Source: Membranipora membranacea
Taxonomy: Eukaryota > Bryozoa > Gymnolaemata > Cheilostomatida > Membraniporidae
DNA: 64,000 bases
NCBI GenBank assembly: GCA_914767715.1
Contig: OU612065.1
Span: 38,256,001 to 38,320,000 of the forward strand
Reading direction: 5' to 3'
Part shown: positions 37,642-62,344 of the stretch, piece by piece
Numbering within the stretch: the first letter of the stretch is position 1
Layout of the letters: every line of letters begins with the position of its first letter
The notes under the pieces: model-generated
The model's input: only the letters and a program-made list of their open reading frames with translations
What the model was told of the DNA's origin: nothing
The model's database searches: none
Translations under genes and position numbers: made by a program

Positions 37642-37725
37642 CAGCGGCAGCAGACTCTTGCTGGAGGCAGCGGCAGCAGACTCTCGCTGGAGGCAGCGGC
37701 AGCAGATTCTCGCTGGAGGCAGCAG
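37642..37725. repeat. 26-bp minisatellite x 3
   Basis: Three units of 26 bases, each beginning CAGCGGCAGCAGA and ending GCTGGAGG, with two single-base differences. It is GC-rich against an AT-rich background and sits between two convergent gene ends. Confidence 0.92.
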
Positions 37726-38086
37726 TTTAATATACAACTAATCACAATCAGTAATAAGGATAATACACATAAATAACAGAGATTCGCATTTAATATTCTT
37801 AACCTGGTAGCTCATTCATAGGAATCATCATAGCAGAGTTTAAATTAGGAGAGAAATTCATCCTCTTTGTTGAGATTGTTACGAAAAAAAACAAAGAGGA
37901 AACAAAATAATACGGACAACCAATTATGCTGAAGCTGCGGAACTCGACAGATAAAAACACTACCTGGCATAAAACTAAAAGTGAAACATCTCACTCAACT
38001 AGGAATATCATTGTCACAAGCGAATTAACTTATTAATTTAGCAGGTCTGGACTCCGGAGTGAGGACTCTAGTTTTGAGAGAGACTG

Positions 38087-49988
<11,902 letters not shown>

Positions 49989-50007
49989 GATCAGCTGATT
50001 CTATGTT

Positions 50008-53000
50008 CTGCAAAAATGGCAAAACAAAGGTGATCACTTTGATAATTACCGTACCAACAATGCTATAGTTTTTCTCTGACATTGAACCTGATACAACATT
50101 GTATCATACAATGAAAACGGGACAATTTTGAAGCTAGGCCCCATTGATATCAGCAAAGTTTCAGCAATTGATGTTCCAATGAGCCAAACAAGGCATGTCA
50201 TACTCACTCATGTGCTTAATTATTATAATAGCATACAAAGAACATAATCTACTGAAACAAGTGATCTAATTGTAGTACCAATCTCCTTGGTATCTATCTT
50301 AGGTAACACTCGTTGACGCACAGTGACAGTTCCAACAGGGTTTTGGGGTTGTTCAGGCCAATGGTTATGAGTGTGAGTTACTCACTAGTTTAGTTAGTAA
50401 ATCACAAGATAAAATGAGCATTCAATGCAACGAGGAAGGTCTCATTTATTTTCATGACTAGACATCCTGATTAGCTATATAGCAAGCACATGATGAAAAT
50501 AGGAAGGCGTTACAAACTGAACTGGCTGTACTGGGTTGGAGTAGAGCCAAAAAACCCTAGGTCTAGCTAGGACAGGTTGATACTATTTATTTATTATTCA
50601 TGAGGGACGAATAGTATATGAAAGAAACCCAAGTTTAGTTACACATGATATGATACTGACCCTGCTTTAACATGTTTAGGATAACGAATATATCATTACA
50701 AGCAAACAATGAGAGTCATTCATGTTTGTAACTAACAGGTAACTCTGACAGAGCTGATGACAGGGCTGGATGGATCGAATTTCAAAAAGATTTAACACTG
50801 TACTCTACTGTAGTGAAGTGTAGCACTGAAGAATTGATTAGAAATGCACCTGCTTCAATGTAAGATCCGCAGCTTTATTAAGACAATTGTTGAAAACTTA
50901 TTCTGCAAACAGAATCATACAGTTTTAAGGTTGAGCTGGTTCAAAACTACAATCTTTCTTGTGTAAAGTGAGTCACGTAGGCCTGAATGTTTCTCTTCAT
51001 CCCCAGTTTTTTCCCGATTATTAATAAATTCTGGATTAACTCACCCGTCAAATGATTGGCTCATTGATCATCATTAACCCAATCAGATAATGATTAACAG
51101 TCTTAAAAACGACTGGCTTGAAGTGCTACAAGATAGTTTCAATCTCAGATTTTCATAGAATATAGGCTACCGTATCATAGCAACCAATGACCTTGAACTA
51201 TGGTACTAAATCCTTGGGGATTTACTAGGTCTGAAAAGTTCACTTACTTACTGGAACAAATGTGTAGTGAGAGTGACAAACTCTGTGGACTGACAGTGAG
51301 TGTTACCCTCTTTTCAATACCTGGTGTAACTTTGCAGTGCAAGAATGAAATGGTCACATTATACATATTATCAGAATCGAAATGAAATCACTTCACTTAA
51401 CTGCAAGAAAAAAAATCCTTTTTTTTGAGAAAGTGGACGTGGTTTTTATACCAATCAATCACCAACAAATCCCAACTCCATTCTTTGCTGCTCCAAGTAT
51501 TCTTTGTGATTTTTATGTAAAAACTTCACACAGACTACTAATAGAGTAATGAGTTTTGATTGCCTGTTTTACTCCTTAGACAACACCAACTTTGAGAGAT
51601 CTATCTCCCTGTGGTCAATCTAATGTTTGTTAAAGCAACTCCCATTTGTCTAGGCTCTAGGACATTAAGGCCTTGAAAGTTAACCAAGTGCTCTGAGAGT
51701 TTTCGGGCAAACATAATCTTTAGGAAATCAGCCAGCTGACCCATGGCCATGACGGGTAAATTTCCCAGGCTTGCCCCTACAAAAATGTGTAAAAAGCTGG
51801 CAGATGTTTAAAGATAGTCTAAGCTTGGTCGGAGTTTAATCGAACATGCCATTTAAGTTAAATTATCAGGGCTTAAGGAATCGATCTTGATTTTTGTAGA
51901 CATCAAAATCTTGCAGAATGAGCTCTATCTATTAGAAGAAGGATATAAACTAAACAATTATGTTTCATATAGATTATAACAGCGAGCGCAGCTTCTTCAC
52001 TTGGAGTGAGCTGAGGTAAGCATAATGTTGCACTTTGACAATGTACTATGCAATTTCCAATGTAGGTAAAAATGTAGCGGACCATTGGTTATTTGTATGT
52101 ACCCTTCTACATCAATCAATGATAGAAATGTACACTTCTGGAGTGTCTCTTAGCTAATTGAACAGATTCTGAGAGCTGTCTGAAAATGTTGGTATCTTTC
52201 TGTGATGATTGGGTATAAATTTGTTGGCCTGCTTATCTTTATACAAGAAAGAGTTTTTTAATGGATGAAAAACAATTTACCTCAAAATAGCTGAAATGTG
52301 CATTTGACATACACAGTAAAGTGAAAAAGGACCGTAGGCAAAAATAAATTACCCCTCAATACTGATTAATTATGGGTATTGATATGAAAATATCATTATA
52401 TACCTGTTATATTTTAGGCTTAGTCTAAACCGAATCGAATCGCAAAAGTTTGGCCTTTTTGTCCCATTATAACTACAGTGCTGGATATTTGAGCAGTTGC
52501 TGAACCTGTCGTATCAATACACAGCCAAATCAAACAATCTAAATAATGCATTTTCTTATCTATAATATTGATCAGTAAAGTGGAGGTCAGCGTTTAATAT
52601 GCTGAGTGAGCTATTGAGCTGCTTTTCTTAATATTCACTAAACTTTATAGTGAAGTTTTTTTTTCCACTCATACAAAACAATACCTAATATCTAGTAAGA
52701 GTTCAGTGAAAGTCCAAATGGATTATGTGTTCTACAAACTTGTTATTCAAGTTTTTCTGCTTGCAAATATCATGTTTTAAGCTGCCTTATTTCTCTTTTT
52801 AGATGCCTCTGTCGGTCTTTAGGGGTAAGTAATATAAGTATATGATTGTAAACTTGACCATATTTTATCTTTCTACTGTCGATGAAATATACTGACACTA
52901 CCGAGTTCATCTTACATGGTTTTTGACTGTGCAGCCTTTTCAGAATTGGGATCTTATAAAAAAAGTTTTTCTTTTCATATATGACAGCTATTGTCTGCAT

Positions 53001-53769
53001 CCTGTCCGTGAGATTTCCCTACAACTGCTCTCCTTTTTGTACTTCCTTCTACCAGAGATTATTTGTTTAAAGGGCAACCAGGGGGGTCTTTCAATTAGAA
53101 ACAGCCAAAATCGCAATATTATCGCTCACTCACTGAGTGAGCGATACCTGCTAGGGGTCTCGCTTTCAGATCGCTCAGTCACTTGATGGAACTATATACA
53201 TTCTGAGTGAGCGATTTGGGAGCGATTTTCTCTAATTGAAACACCAATTGAGTGATAATTTTGAGCAATGTGATAGTGATGTGATAGTGATAACTTGCTT
53301 TAGTAAAGGATCACTCTTTCTAATTGAAAGACCCCCTAGGGTTTCAAACAACTTCTCATTGATTAATAGCAGATTGCAGCCTATGCAGCCTTCTGCACAG
53401 GGAAAAAGACAAAATTTAATTCGGATGGTTATTCAGCCAGAATTCTTGTAAAACATTTCTTCCATCAGGTACTCAAACTCAGCTAAAATAGAATACCACA
53501 GATCAATTTCCTGTTCCTGTTATTATTTAGCCTGTGCTCTATCATCATCACAGCAATGTCTTGGAACCTCCCCTAAACTGAAGTGTTACCCAGCTTAGAG
53601 TCAGCAACTACTTTGAGTTTTGCATCGCGTAATGCAAAAAGCTGATGCTGCCCAGCACATTATTTACCACCAATTAATGCATTGCTGCGAAACCTTGGTT
53701 GCCCTTTTTAAGCTGAGGATGTGTGTTTATAGTTTCAGCCAGACTTGATAACACTAAATTTGCCTACAG
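50008..53769. promoter_or_regulatory. Divergent intergenic space upstream of KDM4 and the EF-hand-like gene
   Basis: About 3.8 kb that should contain the KDM4 promoter and 5' leader exon, and the 5' end of the next gene. A possible tiny exon with ATG at 52803-52824 (MPLSVFR, donor GTAAGT) is out of phase with the first good exon of that gene, so its membership is unproven. The only other clear item is the inverted-repeat element at 53081-53338. Confidence 0.45.
53081..53338. mobile_element. MITE-like element with GGGGGTCTTTCAATTAGAAA termini
   Basis: Left end GGGGGTCTTTCAATTAGAAA and right end TTTCTAATTGAAAGACCCCC are complementary over 20 bases. The 260-bp interior is filled with short GATCGCTCAGTC/GAGTGAGCGAT subrepeats in both orientations and has no coding capacity. 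This is a typical non-autonomous DNA transposon form; no clear target duplication is visible. Confidence 0.85.
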
Positions 53770-56700
53770 AAGTGGATCAGAATGCTGCTGGTATGACAAT
53801 CAAGGTAGACTCATAGAATAAGTCATTTTTGAATTAAATTTAAATGTACTTATATTAAAATTGAATTTGGGCTGATTTTAAATACAGTGTATCATACAAT
53901 TCCATTCATCTTTTATCCTGTCTGCTTGTGTTCTATTGAGACTGAATAACTTTCAAATGATAAAAGAAGTCAGCAAACCCAAACTTTGAAATCACTAATT
54001 GTTGTTTTGATCAGGAGCTGGTGAGAATCATAAATCTAAAGTATCTGGATATGGCCGTAGATAAGACATTCAACGCTCATACAGCTGACTGGAATCTGTG
54101 TGTTTTTAAAAAAGCCATTGTACTTATCGATCACAGAGTTCTCACGTAAGTCATAATTTTATCCTAATATTGCTCTCCATTGGCCTGTGTGCTGTCCCTT
54201 ATTGGCCTGTGTGCTGTCCCTTATTGGCCTGTGTGTTGTCCCTTATTGGCCTGTGTGCTGTCCCTTATTGGCCTGTGTGTTGTCCCTCATTGGCCTGTGT
54301 GCTGTCCCTTATTCACATATTTATTATGAATTTGAGCCGTTTTATCCTAAAGGAATGTGGAATTATCTATAAACGGCCACTTGAAGTTCACAGATAAAAT
54401 TCGAACAATTATATCAGCAAATATCATGTGCCACGTACTTAGCTAATGCAATGATTTGTTTAGCATATTAAAATTTACCATTCAACATTTAGCACCACTT
54501 AAACAGCTTCCTCGAGATTGGGCAATAACATCCTAATTTGATTCAATTGTCTTCATTGCATAGCTTTGCTGTTTAAAATTAATATGATGGTGATAGTCAT
54601 CCATATAAATAAACTAAACAGAAACCTGAATCGCTCTAAGGAGACCATCAATCTTTCGCCATATGATATGCCTGAGTAGCAAAATGAGTGATTCGGTATG
54701 GGAAAGAAGAACTAGATGAACTATAGCTGAAATTAATGCCCGAGCAAATATATTGTCTCCAACAAAACTGGGTAGACATCCGTTTATCATTGCCTATGTT
54801 ATGGTCATTTGATGCAGGTATCAGCAAGTGCATGACATCCGAGTATCATTTTGTGCCTATGAGCATCAGGACCTGAAGGGGATGGAGATAGACGAAAACA
54901 CCATCATCAGATGTCTCAAGGTATTAATCTCTGTTACTTTAATCAAATGTTAACTAAGATAAAGGTTATATATTGAATTGAGCAATAAATTGAGTTACCG
55001 TAAAACCGCCCGTGAATCACCATACTTATAAACATGTGCAACTTATAAATTGATACATGTAGACGCAGTTTATATTTGAATCTTGTTTTCCTTTTTGTTG
55101 ACCATAGATAGTGACTTGTAAGTGTACAGACTGATCACGAAGATTATGTATTTGAAATGGTTCATAAGCAGTTTTAGTTGTGTTGCGACTTATAAGTGTG
55201 TGGTGCCTTGTATTTGGTTTTTTTTTAAACACAGCAATTCACCTCGTTTTCTTCTCTCCATATATCTGCATTTTTGCTGACTGGAACAGCAATAAGTGAT
55301 CATTTCCCTGTTCTCTGTTCTTTATGCTCCATGTAAGATTAACTCTGCCTATAACCTTCGAAACTGTATAATGGCACAAATAATTAGGTGTCGATATGAA
55401 TAAAACGAAAAGTATAGGCTATTGTACACCTTGCAGATGTGTGGTAGGATCATAGCCCCACTAAAGATGCACCATAGAATTAAGCACATGAGTCAGATGT
55501 TTGATGAAGAAGGACGGATTCAGTTCTATGAGTTTTTAGATCTGATTTTATGGACAGAGTTATATAACACACATCGCCCACCGGATCTTACATCAGATAC
55601 AGATAGTAAGGAGAAATCGTCCTCTCTCTATCAGGTAGGCTAAAATCTGCAGAGATAGATATATTTAGCTAGATAGGGCTAATATGATGTTTTAGAGTTT
55701 AGACCAGGCCCCATCTGGTGGTGGGGGGCAAGATTTCGGGGTGGTCAGTCCAAGTTTAGGGACGAGAATGTCACAATAGACAATGGATATATATTTCTTC
55801 TTGTCATCGGAAAAGTTGAAGTTATAATGGCAGGGTTAGTAGTTTTTGAATAAACTTGACCAAACATTCTTAGAGGAAGAGTAGAGAGAACACACAGATC
55901 TGAAGCTGTTTAAGCCATTTTCCATTGGCATTTTACATATTTAGTTTTCAAATAGGTTCATATAATTTGTGTACATGATAATGATTCTTATTCTTACATA
56001 AATATCGTTTGAATTTTTGTGGATCACATAGACTTTGTTAAACAGTTCTTTTTTGTCATTAAACCTCCACTCTTTTCATTTGGTGACGCTGATATGCTGT
56101 TAATTCTATATTCAAGGTTGAGGACTTTGAGAACATTGTTCAGCATTATGATGAGCGGCTGGCTAAATACCTGAATGAGTTATATCTGGATGAAGAGTGG
56201 AGCTTCGGAAAAGAGGAATTCAGCAAACAGAAATTACCCAATGAGCTTCCAGTGAACAGAGATTTCAGGCTAAACAATGTAAGTATGAACCTTAGTATCT
56301 CCAATTCAAATATGGCATACAGAGTATGAATATTATTTGTCAGTGTTATATGAATGAACGAAAAAAGCGTAAAAATGTAATTGTACCTTTAATTTTATGT
56401 CCATAGGCCTACATCCATAGGCCTACGGACATTTTAGCTGTAAAATATTTGAGACTTCCGTTCAAGTAATTGATTTCATATTTATATTCAATTATAATGC
56501 CATCACTATATAATCTTCTAGATGACAAAAAGCAAGAACCACTATCGCCATCTGAAGAATCAGGTGGGTAGCTCACAGAACACCGTACACCTCACATCTA
56601 CGGGGCACGTGAGACCCCGTCCCCTAACAGCTCCTCACCTGGAGAAGTATGAACAGTCAGAGAAGAGCTCTATATACACGACTCACTCACAGCACAAGCT

Positions 56701-59700
56701 CAGCGTGGCTGATATGGTACGAGATTACATCCAGACACCTGCCAGCAGGTTCACCAGAAGTGGTAAGCTGTCACTGTAACGAGATAGTACTAAATCTGAA
56801 GGTATCTCAGGGGTTCAAGCACCTGTCATTTTACATTTATTTACAGCTTTTTATAACTCTCACCGAAATGTAGTCATAGGAATTATGTTTTGTTTGTAGT
56901 TAATAGTAATTTAATAAATAAAAGAGTTGTCGTGAGTGCCTGCATTGTACATGATCAGTAACTTATATATTGGCAAGGAGTTAGAGTCTAACTCCTTGGT
57001 TTGATAGACAGAGGTTATAACCTGCTTTCTTTTATAACCTTTGTAACCTGAAACTGCTGTTTCAAAGTCATTTTTTAACCTCTACAGCATCACAAAGGAC
57101 CAAGAAATCATCTCTCACAGTTACAGCTCATCCTAAGATCTCTGCTGCCGAGGTGACTCTATCTGTGGACCCAGCAGTATCTACTGATGATAAGATACAG
57201 ATGAGACATGATATGCAGGATCTCAAGTTCCATATGTCCACTCTAGTAAGTTCTATACAATATGAAAACCAAACTCAAGATGATCAGGCCAAGGTTGATC
57301 CAGGTTGTTCACATTCTACCAGTGAGCCTTATGCTGGTGGCTCGAACCCCAAATGAAGGGAAATTGGATCATTTTTGATCTAGGAAACGATCAGCTCAAA
57401 CCATAGTCTGCTGGTAAAACTCATTTATATCACAACTGTTGTGAACTCTGTGCATAAGCATAATATGAAATATACTCTAACATGTGTTATTAGCATAACT
57501 TAAATTGATATGTCATCGCAATAATAAACTTAAACTATAGTATAGACTATAGTATCTTTTAGTATATGGATTATAGTGCTCTGCTGGTCAGTATTGGACA
57601 TTCTGACCCCTCCTCCCCCTAATATTTCTGACCAGAGCTAACCAGATATTCCTCTTTGTAACAGGAAAATAGATATGATCAGAAACTACAGAAAGACGTT
57701 GAGGAATACATTCCAAACTACGTACCAAGACCTAAAGAAATCGGTGAGTATATCCAAGGAGTTCTCTGTACCTCCCTGGTATATCCGAATACATGTATAA
57801 TCATAGATATTAAGTCTGCTTCAGCCTATTGTCCAGGCCCAAAGGAGTAAAAGATTAGAAACTTCGAAAACCTCAATAAATAAATAAATTATATCATCAT
57901 ACATATTACCAGGCACAGTCATGTGGTTATTGATTCCCAGCAATATAGTTACCTAGATCACTGATAGTTTTATTATTTTACTACCAGAAGAAGTTGAGAC
58001 ACCAGAAGGTAAGTCACCCACAGCTTTTTTTGCTTGACCTTTTTTACCTGCACGATAGTGTGACAATGCTTCTAGTAGAAATATGGGGGTAGCTTACACT
58101 GCAAAGCTTTGAGAAAAGATTTACTTTTGATTTCAATCTGTGAAGTGTTGAATGTTAAAATTGTCTTATGATGTATGGCTTATTAATGTGTATGGCTTGA
58201 CTTAAACAATTTAAAAAAATATACATAGAATATAGAAACCTGTATTTGTAATCGTAATCAACAGAAAGATTGTAGCTCAACTCATGCATTGGTTCTCATA
58301 CTACTTGAGCTCTAAGGCTTGGATGGCTTCAAGTGAGATGGTGTAGTGGTCAATTATCAAATACTCCTGAGAAATTAGTTCATCTAAATGAGCTTGTGAT
58401 GATAGAATTTCGAGATGATTCTGCTGAAATTTGTACCTCTGACAGAGGCCGAGTCAATTTGATATTAGTACCACAAGTGTACGCACCAAAAAACACAGAG
58501 TTGAAATTCTGGCGGTTTCACTGAGTGTTAACTCCTGGTCTTGCACAGATTTGATTTGATTCATGCTCTTTTTCACCGACAGTTGTTCCACCTGTTGTAA
58601 AGATAAAAACACCAAACCCAGCTCTGTTACCGGAACATATCGATAGATTAGCCTATCCACCATACAGGCCTGTACCAAAACGGAGTCACGCTCAAAAGTG
58701 TGATGCCAGGTATGTTTTATTCTGTATTTCATTAGTCTATTATATAGAGCATAACCTCAGTCACCCTCATCCAGGAACTTGGTACTCTTGCTACTTTCAA
58801 CGTTATTATATTTCCGATAGTCATTCATCAGATAGACCAGTTTTATTCCTGTTTTGAGAGAGAAAAAGCATTCTGTATGTGTCAAATTTTTCATCTCATT
58901 TAAGTACTTTGCTTGTGAGGCTCTATGCTTTGAAATCAACCTCACACCACAGAGATCATCATCACACACCATCCCTGGTCACATTTCAGATTCCGAGGAT
59001 GGCATAAGGTTAAGACAGCACGAGGCCAGCACTTTATTCTGACTAAATTAGCTTTTGGTGACAATCCAAACTCTAAACAGCTATCCAAGTTATATAATCA
59101 CACCTGCAGTCAGGTAAGTCAGATTTTAACTAGCTCGTGAGACTCATCACAGCAGCCACTGGACTAACTGCGGTACTCAAATCTCTGAGAGTTTAAATTT
59201 TGCAAGTTACCTTTGTGCGTTTCTGGTGGATTAAGGGTGGTTAAGTAGTTCTTCAATGAACATTAAAATGGTAACAAGATAGCTTCAAGGGCTACAAGAA
59301 TTAATTTAATTTGAGATACTGTGCACAATAATGGTGTAATCTCAGTCGGCTATGAGCCAAGGCAATCTATCATGAAGTTTACGTAGAGTTATCTCAGCAA
59401 GAGATGATCACATATATGAATGAGTTTACCCAAGTACTTCCATCTTGAATTTAACATTCGGCATGCGATTATGTTTACGTAAGTCATACTGAAGCTATTT
59501 TCCTCAACAAGCAGTCAACCTTGAGCGAGATATTTGATACTGACGACAGTTTGATTTCTGTAGCCTAAAGTTTCTTGGGGTATGGTAAACTTTTAATCCC
59601 AACATATGCCTGCGTCTACATGTTTGTATTTTTCCCTTTTACCTGCATTTTGGTTGTCACACCATTGATGTGTCTGTCTGCGCAGCTTTTTATTAGAATT

Positions 59701-60967
59701 TCATGCTGTTTACAATTTTATCCATAGCCTTAGGTATATTCAAAGCCAATGACCATAATTACTATCGTAGTCTCCCCACTGTCTGTACCTGAGAGACAAA
59801 AGACAGAGTTAGTCACCGAATACTACCTTAGTCATAAAAACTTCATATGTTGCAACTTCTTGTCGATTTAAAAATGATCATTAGTCCTAATATTGCACAG
59901 CAAAATGGTTATATATGACTGCTGGTAACTCATTCACTCAACACAAAACGCAAATGTATGCTTTTCTATCTCTATTTTGATAACATGCTTCTTCAACCAC
60001 CGAGGGTTAACTCTAACTCTGACAAAATCATTTATTGGAGGAAGGGATCAAAAAACAAAAGGGGGCAAGAGTCTGGGGCTCAGACTAGCATAATATAGGC
60101 TTAGAAGGGATTTTGTATGGATGAGGTTTGGCTCTCAATAATTAGCTATGACATTGATCTCAAGTGGTAGTGAGAGGGGGAGGAGTCACTCTTTTGGCTG
60201 CACAGAGAATAATATTGCTTACATATCTATTTGATTCTCGATGGAAAGAAAGTTTGCATGTTGGGACTAGGAAGACATGTCTATGATTATTATCAATTAG
60301 GCTTTGATCACCACAAACACTTGTTATTTTGAAGGTAAAATCAGTCAAAGGTGATTGTGTTGTGAGAGCTACCAATGATGAGACAGTAAGACCTGAGATC
60401 CTGAGGCCAGCTTCAGTACCTGCTGCTCTAATTAAGGATACGTCACATACTCTGCAACGCAGCCGATCTGTTCACCAGGCTGTGGAACCAAGGCAATCAT
60501 CAGCTCCTAATCCGCAGGGCAGATCATCAGCCCGCTCACACACTGAGAAACAATCCCGTAAAACAAGCGCAGGTCGCAGCACTACAGCATCATCAGGTAG
60601 GACCTACAGCTTCAAAGACTTTAACATCTATGCTGAAGAGTGGGAGAAAAATAAACCTGGCCAAAGAAAAGATGTAGCTGCATCAAAAGTTGAGTCAACT
60701 GAAACTTCTGCTCCAATTATTTTAGTCAATGGGGCTGGGGATGACGACTCTACTACAGATGTCGAGTTCCAGACTCAGTCTGCTGGAACAAATCATGACT
60801 CTCAGTCTAGTGTACCGACAGGCAATACACGCCGTGAGATTGAGTCCAAACTGCAAAGAGTTAAACAATTTGCTGATAGAAGGAGATTATCTGCCTACGC
60901 CAAGAAGAGGCTGATTGATTCAGCCGTGACTCGACAGTCCAGATCAGCTGCCATATCCGCGTGTTGA
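53770..60967 (+). CDS. Unrecognised protein with degenerate EF-hand-like segments
   Basis: A phase-consistent series of exons: 54015-54145, 54818-54920, 55437-55634, 56117-56278, 56522-56762, 57088-57245, 57665-57743, 57988-58008, 58583-58709, 58990-59113 and 60335-60967. It encodes 658 aa from the first of these. A 21-base exon at 53770-53790 fits in phase 0 before it, but the true start is not located. The N-terminal third is helical and EF-hand-like: FCAYEHQDLKGMEIDENTI, then MSQMFDEEGRIQFYEFLDLI, in which loop position 1 is Met, so calcium binding is doubtful. The middle is Pro-rich (PPVVKIKTPNPALLPEH), with an RGWHKVKTARGQHFIL segment. The last exon is Ser/Thr/Arg-rich, with SFKDFNIYAEEWEK and a basic C-terminus. 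C1orf87/CREF-type EF-hand proteins are a remote possibility. Exon structure is well supported; function is unknown. A candidate AATAAA lies at 61373. Confidence 0.8.
54179..54310. repeat. 22-bp minisatellite x 6
   Basis: Six tandem units of ATTGGCCTGTGTGCTGTCCCTT, with a C/T variant at position 14 and one final-base change. It starts 33 bases after the donor of the exon ending at 54145. The open frames across it (Leu/Cys/Val/Pro-rich) are artefacts of the repeat. Confidence 0.95.
56398..56434. repeat. Short palindrome with TAGGCCTAC core
   Basis: ATGTCCATAGGCCTAC and a second CCATAGGCCTACGGACAT form a partly direct, partly inverted repeat in the intron after the exon ending at 56278. Confidence 0.7.
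56974..57000. repeat. CAAGGAGTTAGA palindrome
   Basis: CAAGGAGTTAGA and TCTAACTCCTTG are perfectly complementary arms with almost no loop. It is the best-preserved member of the CAAGGAGTTA palindromes (see also 30426-30452). Confidence 0.8.
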
Positions 60968-61611
60968 TGATTAGTATGCTATCTATTACTTACCATGCCT
61001 TTACCTTTACCTGTGATATTGCTATAATGATATTGTGTTTGATATTAAAAAGTTGAAGCTTTTGAAGTGAATTTATGTTTTAATCCCAACCACAAGATAT
61101 GTTTATGTGGCTACTAAATATGAATGGTGATGTTGTGTTGCCAAGTATGCTAAGTTGTTGTGGGATGTTGTGAATGTGCACAGGCTACTTTTTACATTAT
61201 TTACTAATTTTGTTGTTGCAATGATTGTGCCTTAAAATCTGTGTCTTGTGTGCTTAGTCACTTTTTACATAGTCTAACAATGTTTTTTTTTTATTTAAGC
61301 CGTAGTATATCAGACCTCTCACTTCTATAAGATCTGATGTAAATCTAGTCTAGTTATTTACAACTTTTGATAAATAAATTTGAACATTGCATTTACATTA
61401 TGAAGTAACTAATTGACATCGTGAGTCCCCTCCCCTCCCCTCCCCCCACTTCTTGCCTCTTGACCAACAGCTCATCCAGCCAATTAATTAGTCAGCCACA
61501 CTAGGAGTGATGCGTTGTCTGAGTTTGTCACCAGGTGTGATCTCACGAGCTCAATAATAATTTTATTTATTGTAAAATTTCTTGTTAGTGTTGATAAATT
61601 TTATGATATGG

Positions 61612-61643
61612 TCAGAGAGTAAGGATATATCCTTACTCTCTGA
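61612..61643. repeat. Perfect palindrome CAGAGAGTAAGGATA
   Basis: A 30-base perfect palindrome, CAGAGAGTAAGGATA followed by its complement, with no spacer. As RNA or single-stranded DNA it would fold into a tight hairpin. Confidence 0.9.
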
Positions 61644-62195
61644 TGTGGTTTATATCAAACACTACCACATTTTAAACCAAATTCAAGCTGTCTCAGCAAT
61701 TTCCATGAACGAAGATACAATAGTTTAGTAGCCATTCTATTGAAAAAGTTAGACACTAGCACTTGAGCACCGATTACATTAAATTGTATTATTACAATCC
61801 AATTCATAATAATAATCAATTTTTTTATTGATGTGCCAGTTATAACGACTAACGAGTTAGTCTGCGCCCCCCAAACTTTTGCCCCTCGCCCGACGCCCCC
61901 CCCCCCCCCCGGCGGGGACGAGTATGTCATATTTGACAACACAGTAATCCATAAAGAGAAAAAACACTATAGACATATAAAACAGCAGTCTGCGATTATA
62001 TGATTGTGGGAAACTATACATAAATAGAGTAAAAATTTAACTGCTCTTCATTTTTCACATTGCAGTCAACTTCTTCTTTTACTTCTATGAAAGTTTTAAA
62101 CTGATGAAGTTATCTATTCTTGATGGCTAGAAGGCCGAAGCTGATCATGATTATCTTTGAGACAATTTTTGGCACAGTATTTGATGACGATAACT

Positions 62196-62344
62196 AACTA
62201 ACATACCAGTTTTCAATGGAAACTAGCCTGTCTTGACTGTCTCAACCCCCTAAAACAGGTTCAACACCACCAAACTCCCCCTCCCCCCAAACAAAGCTTG
62301 TCAAGACAGGTTAATTTCCATTGTAAACTAGTATGCTATGTTAG
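62196..62344. mobile_element. MITE-like element with CTAACATACCAGTTTTCAAT ends
   Basis: The left arm (CTAACATACCAGTTTTCAATGG, then CTAGCCTGTCTTGAC) and right arm (GTCAAGACAGG, then CCATTGTAAACTAGTATGCTATGTTAG) pair imperfectly over about 45 bases around a C-rich centre. It shares CAAAGCTTGTCAAGACAGG with the segment at 12837-12893. Confidence 0.8.

Larger units (their letters stand above)
37117..38086. other. Short convergent intergenic space, EIF2B3 to KDM4
   Basis: Only 970 bases separate the two stop codons, so both 3' untranslated regions and cleavage sites lie here. It contains a candidate plus-strand AATAAA at 37231 and a minisatellite at 37642-37725. A minus-strand AATAAA (TTTATT at 37505-37510) is a possible distal KDM4 signal. 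Nothing else is recognised. Confidence 0.6.

Noticed and set aside
37642-37725. CRISPR-like array
   Set aside because: The units abut without spacers; this is a minisatellite in an animal genome. The same holds for 43022-43187 and 54179-54310.
54170-54397. Leu/Cys/Val-rich plus-strand open frames
   Set aside because: They read through the 22-bp minisatellite inside an intron.
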